Shown piece by piece: positions 9,202-23,490 of a DNA stretch of 33,661 bases. Source of the stretch: Rhizophagus sp. LPA8_4_AMF (Eukaryota > Glomeromycota > Glomeromycetes > Glomerales > Glomeraceae). The position numbers and the translations under genes were made by a program. The stretch lies in contig JADRCO010000445.1 in the NCBI GenBank assembly GCA_021464525.1, forward strand, positions 1-33,661, in the 5' to 3' direction. Every line of letters starts with the position of its first letter. Within the stretch, counting starts at the first letter, position 1. The notes under the pieces are model-generated. The model worked only from the letters and a program-made list of their open reading frames with translations, made no database searches and was not told the origin of the DNA.

Positions 9202-11338
9202 ATGTCTTCAAAGGTAAGAACAAGAGAAAACCTGTTTTTTCATGTATTTTCTTCTTATTCATTGCAAGTTGTTTTCACTTGGCTTTTTTTTAGATCTAAC
9301 TTTATTTGGTTGTTTCAATACTCTTTACAACAACAATAGTCAAGGCAAAAGCAACCCACATTCAAAGCAGTTGCGGCTAACGATGGTATTTATAATTTTA
9401 ATAATCATTTTTTGTTTTATATAATCTACTCCGTTGATCACTTAAATATGATTAGATCTCAAATACAAGAGGAAATATAAAGAACTTAAGAAAAAAATCC
9501 GAGAAATGGAGGAGGTAATAATGGCATCTTTTTTAAAAAAATTGTCGTCTTATCGAACGAATTTGAAATTTTTTTTTTCGATTTATCAATCTAGGAAAAT
9601 GAAAAACTGTCACTCAAACTAACCAGAGCAAAGAAAAATATACAGCGGTTAAAAATAGAGAGGAGGTAACAAATGGTTTAGATCAAAATATGTTTCTAAT
9701 TTACTCTTTGTTTATTTTATTCTCTTTTTCCAAATTATAGTTTTTTATTTGATCGGTTAGAACAATCACAACCCACTAATGAGTCTGAATCCGACACAAC
9801 ATCATCGCCTCCAAGAGCGATAGATTCGGAGGAGGATTTATCTTCGGTGGGTAGTGACAGCAATGATGATAATGGCTCACATGCTATATCTATGAAACAG
9901 TGACGCAATTGTTTAAAACATCGCAACCAAAATCATATTGCTTTTAAAAAATGCCATAAAGTGGGGGATTGAGGAAGTTATTTATTTTTTTGCAATTTAT
10001 TTTTGTTTACAAATTATTAAAGCGTGAGAGATACATATAATTGGTTGCTTGTTATAATATTTAATTATTCAATCCATATATTATTCGATGTATCTAACTT
10101 TGATTTCCCCCTTGCCCTTTCCCCTTACCTTTTGATGTATTTTATACTCACTTTCGAAATCTACCAATCCCTTATTTGATTCCTTTTAAAAAATCCAATA
10201 AACAAAACATGGATGAATCAATATCTTATATATTTTTTCAACTATCAAATTCGTATTTTGGTTTATTGGATATATTTCTATCTTTTGATAAACCAAAAAA
10301 AAAAAAATATATCATATATTAATTAAAAAATTATACTATAATTCTATAATTAAATTTGTGTGTTATATGAATTTATATTCTTCCTGCGGAAATATATATT
10401 TATTTTAAAAGTCTGCGGAAGAATTGTTAGAAGATCATCGTACCGGAAAACGAAAAAAGCAAAATAGGGATCCAAACGCGCCAAAACGTCCAAGAAACGC
10501 CTTCCTAATGTATTGCAAATCTCAACGCGATCAAGCAAGGGAAGAAAATCAAAATAAAGGATTTCAAGACGTTACTAGAATTTTGAGTCAAAAATGGAAA
10601 GATTTACCGAATGAGGAAAAACAGGTTCGTGTTACATATACAAAATTATGATTCCTTCGTATTTTATATTGTGACAAATTTAACTCGCCGCTTTTTACAA
10701 AATAACAGAAATATTATGACATGTATAACAAAGAAAAACAACGTTACGAAATAGAAATGTCTTCTTATGTTGGTACATCTTCACAATTCGGATATATTCA
10801 ACAAGATGAAGGTACACAAAATGAAGTTACCACTTACTTTGATGAAGGCAACAACGTGTCTAATCATCATCATCATGATGGTGATGATGAATCGTATAGA
10901 AATGATATTAGTGGTGAAGTTAGATCCTCGCTGACAACAGTTGAAACTTCGCGGGTAGCAACAGCATCAACTTTGGGATCACCGTATAATAATAATCATT
11001 CTTATGAACAATATATTAATGAGAATGAGAGAGATATTGGATCAGAATTTGAAGAGGATGAGTTTGTTGAAACAAAAGATGATGTTAAATTAGATATAGG
11101 AGGAGACGAATATGAATCAGATACTGATAGTGAGAAGATTGATGAATTAGCAGCAGATATTAATTTTAATAATAAGAGACGCCACTCAAGAGCTGAACGT
11201 GAAGAAGCGATGGAATGTGAAGATGAGGTAAGAATGGAAGATGAGGATGAAAAAGAAGATAACGAAGGTGAAGCTGCTGATAATAAAGAAGAAAATATTG
11301 TCAATGAAACTGGAGCATCTGAAAATGATGAAATTTAA
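9202..11338 (+). CDS. NHP10: INO80F-domain plus HMG-box protein, Nhp10-like INO80 subunit
   Basis: Seven exons (9202-9213, 9340-9385, 9456-9514, 9595-9665, 9741-9846, 10412-10624, 10709-11338) give 378 residues. Residues about 20-70 form a basic coiled coil (KYKRKYKELKKKIREMEEEN ... RAKKNIQRLKIE) like the INO80F domain. An S/E-rich linker follows, then an HMG box (about 117-185: RDPNAPKRPRNAFLMYCKSQ) and a very acidic tail. In many fungi these two domains sit in one Nhp10-type protein of the INO80 chromatin remodeller. The HMG exon has no usable ATG of its own and opens phase 0 after TTTTAAAAG, so it must be spliced to upstream coding sequence. The donor TCG|GTGGGT at 9847 fits phase 0 but leaves a 565 nt intron, far longer than its neighbours. 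Reading on instead gives a 116-residue product ending at 9903. Confidence 0.82.
9847..10411 (+). other. Unusually long intron carrying an alternative stop and poly(A) signal
   Basis: It is bounded by GTGGGT and TTTTAAAAG. If not spliced, the frame continues for 18 codons to TGA at 9901-9903, and AATAAA follows at 10197-10202. This would make a short INO80F-only mRNA. Both forms are inferred from sequence alone. Confidence 0.5.
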
Positions 11339-11783
11339 TTCTATAAGAATATCGATTCTTTTAGTATAAAAAATCGCGGTATTTTTCAATAGTATATAAA
11401 ATTAAAATTTATGTAACCTTTTTTTTCTATGTAGTAACCTTTTTATTAAAATATGGTTTATTATTCTTTTTTGATGTTTTTTGTTTTTCTCTAGATTCAT
11501 TTTAATAAACTTCTATTATAATTCAATAGAATATCGTTGTAGGATGAATCTTCTCATTCTGACATAATTTACATAATTGAATGACTACAGTTTAAATGCA
11601 TTTTTTTTTGAATCTATAAAATTATCTGATTTATCTATTCAATTACAAATTCTATATGCGGATTCTGCTAGGATCTAAATTTGATTGGGTGATAATATTT
11701 GTTCTTTCATAAATTAAACAAATATAGTTTAAAGAAATTAAATACGAATAAACAAAATGGTAAAAAAAAAAGTTTAATAAATT
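11339..11783. other. Intergenic, 3' region of the INO80F-HMG gene and upstream of kynurenine monooxygenase
   Basis: AT-rich with T runs. I see no gene, RNA or strong motif. Confidence 0.5.
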
Positions 11784-13782
<1,999 letters not shown>

Positions 13783-14714
13783 TTCATTAATTTAGATATT
13801 ATCAATTTGTATTACAATAGAAATTACGTAATCATATAGTTTATGAAATATAATGCATTATGAGTTTAAGTTCTATTTTTTTTTTATTAAATTTCAAAAT
13901 TTCAAATTTATTAAAAATATTTTTTTAAAAAAATTATGTTTGGGAGATAAATATTCAGTTTCCAATTACCGATAAGTTATTTTTTTTGTACTCGTAATAC
14001 GAAAATGATGGTCATATCGAAGGATCGGCCCATTATTAGAAATATATCATGATCAATCAGATCGAATATATTTAATATTTTGCTCGGGGTTTTTTTTATT
14101 ATGCTTTTCTTTCCCAACTCTTTCTTCGTCTTTCTCACTATTTTAAAAACAAACTAAATTATCTATTTATATAAATTGTACAATTATAAAATAAATATGT
14201 ACCGAAAAGTTCACAAAAAAAAAAGAAAAAAATAAAATAAAATAAATTTAAATTTGATTTTTTTTTTTTGCTTCATGATAACACTTATATATTCGATTAT
14301 AAAGAGGAACAAAGTGTATGAAACTCGTTCCATGGCGACAGATTCTTTAAAGAGTTGGGAAAGAGTAGTTGAAGAAACGTTTAGTCTATCCCATGTGTGA
14401 CGTAAAAATTTTCAGGTATTTGGGTCATTAATATGTTGTATTATGTTGCACCACAGAATACTGAACCATTTTTAGAAACATGTAAATTAGAAAAAACTGC
14501 AAATTCATTTCAACAGAGTGACAAAAAAATCTTTATATAACCTAATATATCATCTGACATTTTTTTATTAACATGAATAAACTAAACCAACTTTTCACTA
14601 CGGACCATGATATTTTTACTTTCAATACAACTAAAGAACTAAGTTATAAAAAGAGTAAAAGAAAAGGTTTAATATTTAAGTTTATTAATTAAAAAAAAAG
14701 AGGACTAAAATAAA
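13783..14714. other. Intergenic, 0.9 kb, no gene seen
   Basis: AT-rich with several A and T homopolymers (about 13878, 13921, 14210-14240, 14257-14270). A half-conserved CRE-like word TGACGTAA sits at 14398-14405. No RNA gene recognised. Confidence 0.5.
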
Positions 14715-16486
14715 ATGCTAAAAAAAAATATTTTAAAACCAAATAGGGTAATGGATAGCTATCGTAGACCAAGAGATGTTGTCTTTCCTACACCTAGTCC
14801 TGTTCCAGAATATATACGCAAAGCAACTATAAGGAGAATAATACAACAACAGCAACGGGAGAGAATAGGGAGAGACAACAATACTTCTGAGAACAGTTCA
14901 CAACATAATAATAATAATAATATTGTAGACTTACAACAAGAAGAAAATGTGGACAAGACTGTTACAACAACAAAAACATCTGCTATAAGTTCAGACATTA
15001 ATGGTATGGATCATAGTAAAAAGATAAATGGACACTTTAGTGCTCGAGAAATAAATAATGGTGAGAATAACGGGAAAATGTCAATAGATCATGAGGATGA
15101 TGAATCTGAGAAGGAATCATTAAATTCCAATGAAAACATTTCAAATAATAAGGACAATAATGAATCTACGCAGGAAATAATATCATCTTCGCAAGATCAA
15201 GAATCATTAAATAAAGAACCAATCAATCCTGAGCCACCACCCGAGCCACCGGATGATGGAAATGGAGAGTCTAGTAATAATAAAAAAGATTCTGGAAAGT
15301 CTATATTGAAAGGTCAAAATGATGATAAGGAAGAAGAAGAAGAAGAAGAAAGTAGTGATGATTCTTTACCAGATGAAGAAACTCTTGTAAATAAATTGGA
15401 AGAATTAACGGCAAAGAAAAAACAATTATGGCAACAGTTACGTGATGCGAAAGCAAAACAAGCCAAAAAGGAACAGGCTGTCACAAATAATGAATCAATG
15501 AATAATAATTTGCGAGAGTATGTAAATTTGTTTCAATTAAATTAAGTCGGAATAATATTTTACAAATTAATTTTTTTTCCGAGTATACATATTATGTTAA
15601 ATTATTTTATTATTAGAAATAATAATTATTTATTCAAATTTTTATTTATTTTTTTGTAATAAAATAATTTTGTTAAATTTTCTTCTTTTTTTCCGAATAA
15701 TTAGGGAAACATCGACAAATTATAATACTGGGATGCACGATCAATCGTATAGAGTAGATAGGCATAACAGTATGTTTTGTTTTTATGAGTTTTATTTTTA
15801 TTTTTACAACATTTTCATTTTTATTTATATTAAAAATTGGATTTTTTGATTTATATTAAGTACAACCTCCTAGTTATATACCACCAACTCGCGATCATTA
15901 TGATTCCAACTATCTATCTCCATATCATCATCATGAAGATGATTTTACCGCATTTCATCATCAATTACCATTTAGTATAAAACGTATGAATGAACAAACC
16001 TCACCGACTCTTGGGCAAATGAATAAGAGGATGCGACATCCACCAAACGGAATACATTATGATATGAATCATGGTACTCCCAGTATGTATGGCCCACCGC
16101 CAATTGGACCGAGTGCGATGACAGGAAACGGAATGATGGTATAACGTTAATTTTGGTTATTGTATTTTTTAAAAAATTTTAAAAAGAAAATTTTTTATAG
16201 GTACATATTACTAATCCTTTTAATTTGTCTTAGGGACGAGGAAGGGATGATCCATATCCATATTATCATAGGAATGAATTCAGACCACCTCCTCCTACTG
16301 CACCATATCTAGATAGATACGGTCGTGGATCAATAAATAATATACAGCGGGTAATGTAAATTTTATTAGATGTTAACGTCTTTATGATTTATTAAAGTAT
16401 TAAAAGTATTATTTAAATAGCGATTGTCTGGAAATCCACCAAACAGAACAGCTGCTAGACCACCTGATCGTCCACGTAGATATTAA
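14715..16486 (+). CDS. Unrecognised disordered protein with acidic region, coiled coil and P/H/Y-rich tail
   Basis: Five exons (14715-15517, 15705-15769, 15861-16138, 16234-16350, 16421-16486) give 442 residues in one frame. I do not recognise it. The N-terminus is basic (YRRPRDVVFPTPSPVPEYIR) and is followed by Q-, N- and S-rich disorder. An acidic run of E and S leads into a coiled coil of about 35 residues (LPDEETLVNKLEELTAKKKQ, then LWQQLRDAKAKQAKK; about 215-255). The C-terminal half is rich in P, H, Y, N and M with RG/RGR motifs (GRGRDDPYPYY) and ends PPDRPRRY. Such a make-up suits a nuclear scaffold or RNA-binding protein, but that is a guess. ATG 14715 is the first in frame; a second at 14751 (MDSYRRP) is equally plausible. 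Without splicing, exon 1 stops at 15545. Confidence 0.72.
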
Positions 16487-17371
16487 GTATTAACATGTTA
16501 ATTAGTATATATATTTAATTATTTTTTTTTAAAAAAAAAAAATTTAATTCCTTCCATGTACATTGATTTTGTGCATGTTCTTTGAATCTTTTTTATAGTT
16601 TGATTTATTTTTATTTTTAGGTCAAACATTGTATATAGTTTTGCAATATATATATATATATATTTTTATATATTTTTTTTTTTAATTTTCAGATTTTTAC
16701 CAAAAAAATTTCCATTTAACAATTATTTGTATTCACTTAGAAAAAATATCTAATAAACTTAAATCATGAACGATTCTAAAATATCAATTCTATTTATGTT
16801 CTGCGGGAGTTCTAACTGCTAAAGACTGGATATTTCCGTAGTTTGTTAGTGTAACCTAAATAATTGATGGTGAATTGGCGAAATCTGATTACCGGCAGTT
16901 AATCCTAATCCATTGTTATGCATAGCCTAGTATATATTGGATGAAATGCAAATCCCGGTAGCGGATTACTTTACATTTGCCGAAACTATGCAATTCATAA
17001 TGGAAAATCCTGAAGATAACCGTGGATATTAACGGTTGTGTTCAATTATGTGAAACTTTTTGTTGTACAAAAAACAACGTGGAAATTTTGTGCGAAAAAG
17101 AAATCTTGTGAAACAAAAAAGAAAGTTGGTGGAATATACCTTTAACAATACAGTTTTATAAATTATAAGGGTAAATCTTCAGTCCCTCCAAATATTTCTT
17201 TACTTGAAAAAGATTTTTTTTTTAGACAATTTATTTTCCAATACAATCTCCACAATGAATTGGTTAGGGTAAATATTAATATACCTTGCAAATAAAGGTG
17301 GTCTGATTGAACATTTATTTATTGATTTATTTACTTATTTAATTTTTTTTTCTTGCTTTTTTACTATATCG
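16487..17371. other. Intergenic, contains a (TA)n microsatellite
   Basis: A short TA repeat lies at about 16648-16662 inside a T-rich stretch. The part from about 16800 to 17160 is less AT-rich and may be the 5' untranslated region of the Mob2 gene. No other gene seen. Confidence 0.45.
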
Positions 17372-18286
17372 ATGCGTTTGGAATATTATCGTAGTAAAAA
17401 AAATACTCAAAGAAGTCGTACGCGAACAACCCCAATTTCACGTCCTTTATTTCTTTCAAAACCATTTATTGATGCTTCTTTGGTTGAAGGAAGTTTTAAA
17501 AAAATTGTTGTATTGCCTAAATATGTAGATGTGGACGAATGGTTAGCCGTAAACGGTAAATAAACCTATTATTTCCTTTGAGATCTGAAATCTCCTCGAT
17601 AAAATTTAAAGTTTATAGTTATTTAAGACAAACTAATTTTTTATTATAGTGTTCGAATTCTTTAATTATCTCAACATGTTTTATGGAACAGTCACTGATT
17701 TCTGTACACCGGTAAACTGTCCTACTATGAATACAGGCGCTGGGTAAGTCCAATAAAGTTATCGTTTATTATACATGAATTTTTTAAACTCAGTTGATGA
17801 TAATTTATATTTATTTAATTTATAGTTTTGAACCTTATACTTGGACAGATCAGAATCAAAAGAAAAATAAGTTACCAGCTCCAACATACATAGATTATGT
17901 AATGACTTGGGCTCAGAATCTTATCAATGATGAAAATGTTTTCCCAACGAAAGCTGGTAAGCTGCGATTATTCTTTTCAAAAAGAAAAAAAAAGTAAATA
18001 CGTATCATTAAATTGTATCATTTTCATTATAACAGGACGAGAGTTTCCTAAAGATTTTCAACAAACTGTTAGAACGATATTCAAGCAATGTTTTAGAGTT
18101 TTTGCTCATATTTACTATCAACATTATGAACAAGTATTACATTTACGTGAAGAAAAACATTTTAATTCTTTATTTGCACATTTTATTTCTTTTGCTAAAG
18201 AGTTTAATTTGTTACCTGATAAAAAAGAGTTAGCTCCTTTGGAAGAGTTAATTGCACATATGGAAAATAATGGGAGAATCAGCTAA
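17372..18286 (+). CDS. MOB2: Mob2-type NDR kinase activator
   Basis: Mob proteins bind the N-terminal region of NDR/LATS kinases and activate them; fungal Mob2 works with Cbk1/Orb6 in the RAM/MOR network controlling polarity and septum or wall remodelling. Four exons (17372-17555, 17650-17743, 17826-17956, 18036-18286) give 219 residues, a normal Mob length. The zinc site is complete: C80, C85 (FCTPVNCPTM) and H161, H166 (HIYYQH). The blocks YVDVDEWLAVNVFEFFNYLN, PAPTYIDYVMTWAQN and LREEKHFNSLFAHFISFAKE fit Mob2 better than Mob1, by memory of the families. It has only a short N-terminal extension (MRLEYYRSKKNTQRSRTRTT), basic in character. Confidence 0.93.
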
Positions 18287-18747
18287 ATAAAATGAAGTTT
18301 TATCTTGGTAAGGTTGATATCAGTCATAGCTGCATACCGATCATAGAAAATGTATATATGTATGTATAATTACATATATACTATTATTTATTGCTATTTT
18401 GTTATTTTTTAATAATTTACAATTGATTTTGTTATTTATTCTCTTGATAAAAAAAATACATTATCTTCAACATTAGATTTTACTTTTTTATGGACAATTA
18501 TTTCTTTAATTACTTTTAATAGATTTTTTACGATGTGCATTTATTATGCAAATAAAAAAAAATAAAAAATTTTTTCATCCATTGTGATTTTAAAATAGTA
18601 TGTGTAATCTTTGAAAAGAATAAATTGTCGTCTAAAATCTATGTATCACAAAACCGACTTGACTTTTCAATGCATTATGTAAATCTATGCAGTAACACCT
18701 TGCCAACTTGTAAATCAAAATTTATCTAATTTGAAATGTTTTTTTAG
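18287..18747. other. Convergent 3' intergenic region (Mob2 / Sm B)
   Basis: The two genes meet tail to tail. AATAAA occurs at 18551-18556 on the plus strand, a candidate poly(A) signal for Mob2. Nothing else is seen. Confidence 0.5.
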
Positions 18748-19984
18748 TTACTGTTGTTGACCTCGACCTTGGCCTTGTTGGGGACCTCCAGGTGGTCGCA
18801 TTTGTGGTGGAGGTCTGAATCCTTGAGGTGGAGCTTGTCCCGGGACAGGGAAACTATACAAAAACAGAAATTAATTCTATGTGATTAAATACATAAATCA
18901 AAATCAAAGTTAGCTACTTACCCAGGAGGCATACCACTACGACCTTGGGGATATGGTGGAGGTCCACCGGGCTAACATAAAATGAGAATCACATTAATAG
19001 ATTGATTTAACTATTTTAATGAGAAAATACTTTACATACCATTCCCATTGGTGGTGGTCGCATGCCTGGTGGTGCACCACCCCTGTAATTTCCCGGTGGC
19101 ATTCCTCCCATAACAGGCATTCCAGGTGGTGGACCCATTCCTCCTCTATATCCAGCTGGTGGCATACCACCCATAACAGGAGGCATACCTGGTCTAGGTG
19201 CCATACCCGGTGGCATTGCAGGAGGCATCTGTCCTGGAATTGGTGGCCGACCATACGATATTGGAGCAGCTGCAGCTGCTGGCGCACCTCCTCTTGGCTG
19301 CATCATTCCGGGAGCTGGCCCACCCACACCGCGTACAGGACCAGTTAGTCCTAAGTGTAAAGAAGGAATAGTTATGTATTATACTTAAAATTATAAATCA
19401 TACATATGTAAGAAGTGATAGATTAATACCCGCTGGAGCAACACCTGGTGGAGCTACTGGCAACCCTCTACCTGCTGGTCTACCTATTCCAGTTCCACCT
19501 GGTAACTAATCAATTTATAGGTTATATAAATAAATAAATCGATAAAATATTCGGTTGCTTTATTTGAGTTTAAAAATATACCTGAGCTAATTTAGTTTTC
19601 GAATCATCCGTACTTGGTGGTGGTGGACCTTCCACACTCAGACTAATAATGGTTTCTCCTCTTAGAATAACTAAACCTAATGTTCTTTTTTCTTCTTGTT
19701 CAGGTTGACCCTGGGGAACTTTTGACCCACTTTTCGGTTTAATCTTTCTGAATTCTTCACAATCTGCCAAAACAAGATTCATATGTTTGTCAAAGGCAAG
19801 CATTTGACCTGTTAATACGCGCGAATCCGCAAGAGTTATGCGGAGTCGGTAATTTATCAGGTTTAACATTTTTGAATTCTTAGAAATCGACTATTTTAAT
19901 TGTATAAAAGAAAACAAAAGTTAATACAGCAATTTAGTGTCTAATAAATTATTGATAAGATTTAATAAATCGCGAAAATACCAT
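18748..19984 (-). CDS. SMB1: Spliceosomal core protein Sm B
   Basis: One of seven Sm proteins forming the ring on U1, U2, U4 and U5 snRNAs. Exons: 19984-19982 (ATG alone), 19890-19582, 19505-19430, 19350-19040, 18971-18922, 18853-18748; 284 residues. The Sm fold has Sm1 ([20 protein letters not shown]) and Sm2 ([20 protein letters not shown]). The tail is P/G/M-rich with PPGM and RG repeats, as in animal Sm B, a substrate type for arginine methylation and WW/GYF binding. The start matters: an internal ATG at 19869 would give MLNLINYR, but the sequence just before it reads SISKNSK in frame after an acceptor (AAAATAG), and ATG|GTATTT lies 91 bases upstream. Splicing these gives [10 protein letters not shown], which lines up residue for residue with the conserved Sm B N-terminus. 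Confidence 0.92.
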
Positions 19985-20281
19985 TTCGATTAGAACTATG
20001 AAAAAAAGGTTGACACGAAATTAAATTCAAAAAAAAGTTTTTTTAACTATAAATCAACCGACCAAAATGGTAGATTATGATTGGTAGATGTTTATCTAAT
20101 TACGGTAACGTATTAATTGTCTAAAGAACACAAGATCTCCCAAATGACTGCATGTTTTTCGAGAGGCAAATCAGGTTTAAATCATGATAATCGTTGAAAA
20201 TTTAAGTAAAGCTTTTCTATGGATGAATTCAAATATGCCATTATATGCTAAAGTTTATTCAAAAATAAACTTTAAATTTGT
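19985..20281. other. Short intergenic between Sm B start and Dss1 stop
   Basis: Promoter of Sm B and 3' end of the Dss1 gene overlap here, in about 300 bp. I see no defined motif. Confidence 0.4.
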
Positions 20282-23200
20282 TTAGTTATTTACAGGCTCA
20301 AGTATTATATTATTTTTATTAGGAATTATGTCTATTACTTTTAAATTTATTATATCACCAATTTGATCTGTTGACTTTATAACTTTTCCTTGAATACCAA
20401 ATTCGCGTATCAAAGCTGTTCTATCTCCTTTGTCAAATTCTTCAATGATAATTCCCGTAATTTCTGGTAAATTTCCGTTAGCCTTTAATCGATCAATCAA
20501 ATTAAGAATCCAAAACTTATTACTTTTCGTTTGTGATCTACGAATTTCTTTTTCGAAGTAAGTGATATAAGGCATACTATTTACTAACTCATCTTTGGAA
20601 AAAGGTAAACGACCATTAAGAAGTGATGCTTTTATTTGCCAGTGAACAACTAAATCACTATACCGACGTAAAGGAGAAGTGACTTTTGAATAACCCTCGG
20701 TAATGCCCATAGAAAAATGCGGTCCAGGTTCAACAGTGGTTTTCGTAGGTTGTACCAATGATCGAATTTTAAGCATAGAAGTAATTGGAACAAATTTAAT
20801 ATCTTCATTAATATTTGATAATATTGATAATACTTCATCATTTTTAGGTTGAGTTCGAAATATAATCGGGATGTTTCTTTTTGAACAAAAGATTGAAGCA
20901 ACTCGCCCAGCCATTATCATAAATTCTGCTATCATCGTACGAGCTGGAGAATAATTAAATTTATCAAGATTAACCTGAATTATAGGTAAACCAGTAAATA
21001 TTATTGGATATTGAGTATCAGGTTGAGTCTTGTACAATGGAAAAGGTGATAATGCTGCATTTCCTTGGGCCAGAGAGAGATTGAAAGATCCTTTTTGTCC
21101 ACGATTTTTCAAATGAATGTTTGCAATTTTTTGCAAATCTTTAAGATCCTGTTGACCAGATAATGAAAGCGGTTTGTATTCATTGTTTGGAAGAGATATT
21201 TTGTGAGGATGAAAATGAATCTGTTTGTAGACGAAATCAATTTCCTTTTTGAATTTAGAGAAAGAATCCCATGATAAAAATTTATCAACATCATCGTAAT
21301 ATAATATTTTAACATTTCTAACAATGCTAGGCCTAATTTTATATTCTAGCAAACTTGCATCATCCCCAATTCGTAAGCTGAAAGTGATTACATAATTTCC
21401 TCCCGTTTTCACATCTACTCCCAAACTAAACATTTTCTTGCTTAAAGATGATGGTAACATTGAATAATTTCGTTCGGGAAAATATACAGTTTGAACTCTT
21501 GAGCGAGCAACCTTTGCCAATTTATGACCAGGATGAATATAAGTAGATGGATCAGCAACATGAATATGCACCCATACGGCAGATGAATTATTTACTCGTT
21601 CTATTGAAATTCCATCATCAAGCTCATGGGCCGTTGGATCATCTATAGTGTAAACAGGCAAATCACCAAAATCATGTCGGATGTCTTCACAAATATCATG
21701 AGGATAAAAGTCATTTTCTCCAAGAAACTCTTCCGTTTTAATTAGTATTGATGATGCCGGTGATGACGTAACATTTTTCGATGTATCAAATGGTTGAGAA
21801 TCCAATAAATTTGTAGCCAAATTTATAATCTCTTCTTGATCTTTATCAGCCTCCTTAGATATTCCATGACCGCTCAATTTTGTTGTTTCTTCATAAACGG
21901 TTAGATTTTCCCAGGGTGCCCAAATACCAATTTCTTTCAAGAATTGAATTGCACATTCTCTGTCGAAATCTCTTTCATATAACTTCAATGGCTTCAGAAT
22001 TGCTGATAAATGTGCTTCTAATCCACTTTGGCTATTCTTAGGAGTAAAGACAAAAGTTTTAACTAGGTTAATAAACATTTGATCATCGGGTGTAAATTCT
22101 GGTAATGTCTCCTCTTTGGTAAATGAAGGCGGTTCTGAAATTTTTTTATCGATTGAACGTATGTACTGAATAATTTTCGTTACTTTTTCTTGAAAATCGG
22201 ATACTCTTTGATCACGAAGACGAATCCATTCTAATGTTTTTATTATTGCATTAACCGATCTTTTTGATCTCAGAATGTAAGTTTCAATTTGCATAGGATC
22301 TGCCATGAAATAAATATTTTCCTTGAAAAGGAACATGTGTGTTGACAACAATTGTGCTTCCGTTGGGTTACCATTCTGAAATACGTGACGCGCTGCGCTT
22401 TTAATTGAAATTTTTCTATTTTCTAATTCATATGCAAATTGTGAATGAAGTCGACGAAATGCAAGAGTTTTGGAATGTAAGAGGATTTGAGCCGATTTAT
22501 TCAAATCTGATGCAAGCTTTCCGTAATTCTCGGGAATTAGTGAACCAAAGACGAGTTTAGAATTGTTAAATTCTTTATCATAAGCATATCCTGTAATTTT
22601 GAAGACGATATCGTCTGAACGGGTTAAAAGTAGGTGATTATTTGGAAGTAAAATTTCATTTTTATACGTAGTTGACGTTGGATCATTACTTAGTTTTGTA
22701 ATAATCCCTATATAACCTCTACCATTCCTTTATAATATTCAGTAATTAAATGGTATGAAATAAATATTTTGGCAAATGATAATATAATAATCCACATTTA
22801 CCTTCGCACATCTACAAAATCTCCTACTTGTAATTGTGTAGATTTAGATAATTCAACAATGTCTGATAATTCGATTTCTGGTTCCTTTATATCTGACGTA
22901 GATTGAGTTAATTCCTTTTTTTGAAAGTGTTTAACAATTTTTTGTTTTGATACTTCAGAAGACTTTAGTATTTGCACATCTTTACTTTAATATAAATAAA
23001 CAAATAGATTAAAATCATTTTATTGTTAAATACACAGTAAAAATATATACCTTTTTTCTTCTTTAGTAACTTTCAAAGGAACTTTCTGCCGAGATATTTT
23101 TTTTGGTTTAGAAGTTTCGGGAACTGACTTTGTTTTCCAATGATATTTCTTATACGGAAAACGTGAGCTTGACCAGATTTTAAAGTGATAATTTTCACGT

Positions 23201-23289
23201 ATAAAAGAACTGATAAAGACTGGATTGGTTCGTTGCCTTTGAGTTAATTTAAAAGTTTCTTTTGTTATTGATAACATTTTATCATACAT
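20282..23289 (-). CDS. DSS1: RNB-domain exoribonuclease, Dss1-type mitochondrial RNase II
   Basis: Dss1 is the 3'-5' exoribonuclease of the mitochondrial degradosome, acting with the Suv3 helicase. Three exons (23289-23051, 22984-22802, 22727-20282) give 955 residues, close to yeast Dss1. The first about 75 residues are rich in K, R, S and T, compatible with a mitochondrial presequence (ATGs at codons 1 and 5). A beta-rich OB/SH3-like region follows (VGDFVDVRRNGRGYIGIITK, about 130-150). The RNB active site is TIDDPTAHELDDGISIE (about 500-516) with the catalytic aspartates; the E before LDD is usual for this clade. TSPLRRYSDLVVHWQIKASL (about 826) is the second RNB signature. The third exon alone encodes over 800 residues, so the gene has few introns for its length. 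It is head-to-head with the E3 ligase gene, 201 bp apart. Confidence 0.92.
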
Positions 23290-23490
23290 TATTAAAGCTA
23301 TCGTAAGATTATCATAGATTTACAAACTCAGGCACATGTCTTATATGACTATTGTAGCACAAATGAGGCAAAATTTGGTGGCTAAGTATAAAAAGGCATT
23401 AAATGGTGATCGCAACTCGCAAGAATAATAGTAACTACGATATTATAACGTATCTTCAATTTGTCCTCCATTGACATAAAATTAGACACA
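23290..23490. promoter_or_regulatory. 201 bp bidirectional promoter region (Dss1 / RNF126-like)
   Basis: The two ATGs point away from each other with only 201 bp between. The stretch is less AT-rich than other spacers and includes AAGTATAAAAAGG (about 23384-23396), a fair TATA-like word for the plus-strand gene. The in-frame region 23461-23490 before the ATG has no earlier ATG. Confidence 0.45.

Noticed and set aside
9904..10411. A separate gene starting at the HMG-box exon
   Set aside because: No ATG in frame before the HMG box and a stop directly upstream of the acceptor, so the HMG exon needs upstream coding exons.
11002..11389. Minus-strand serine- or phenylalanine-rich frames
   Set aside because: Antisense of the acidic D/E-rich tail of the HMG protein.
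16648..16662. TA repeat as a functional element
   Set aside because: Simple microsatellite in AT-rich DNA; nothing more to support.
19016..19348. Alternative frames over the P/G/M repeats (19019-19348 plus, 18994-19287 minus)
   Set aside because: Shadows of the Sm B proline-rich tail; only the frame with PPGM repeats splices onto the Sm fold.
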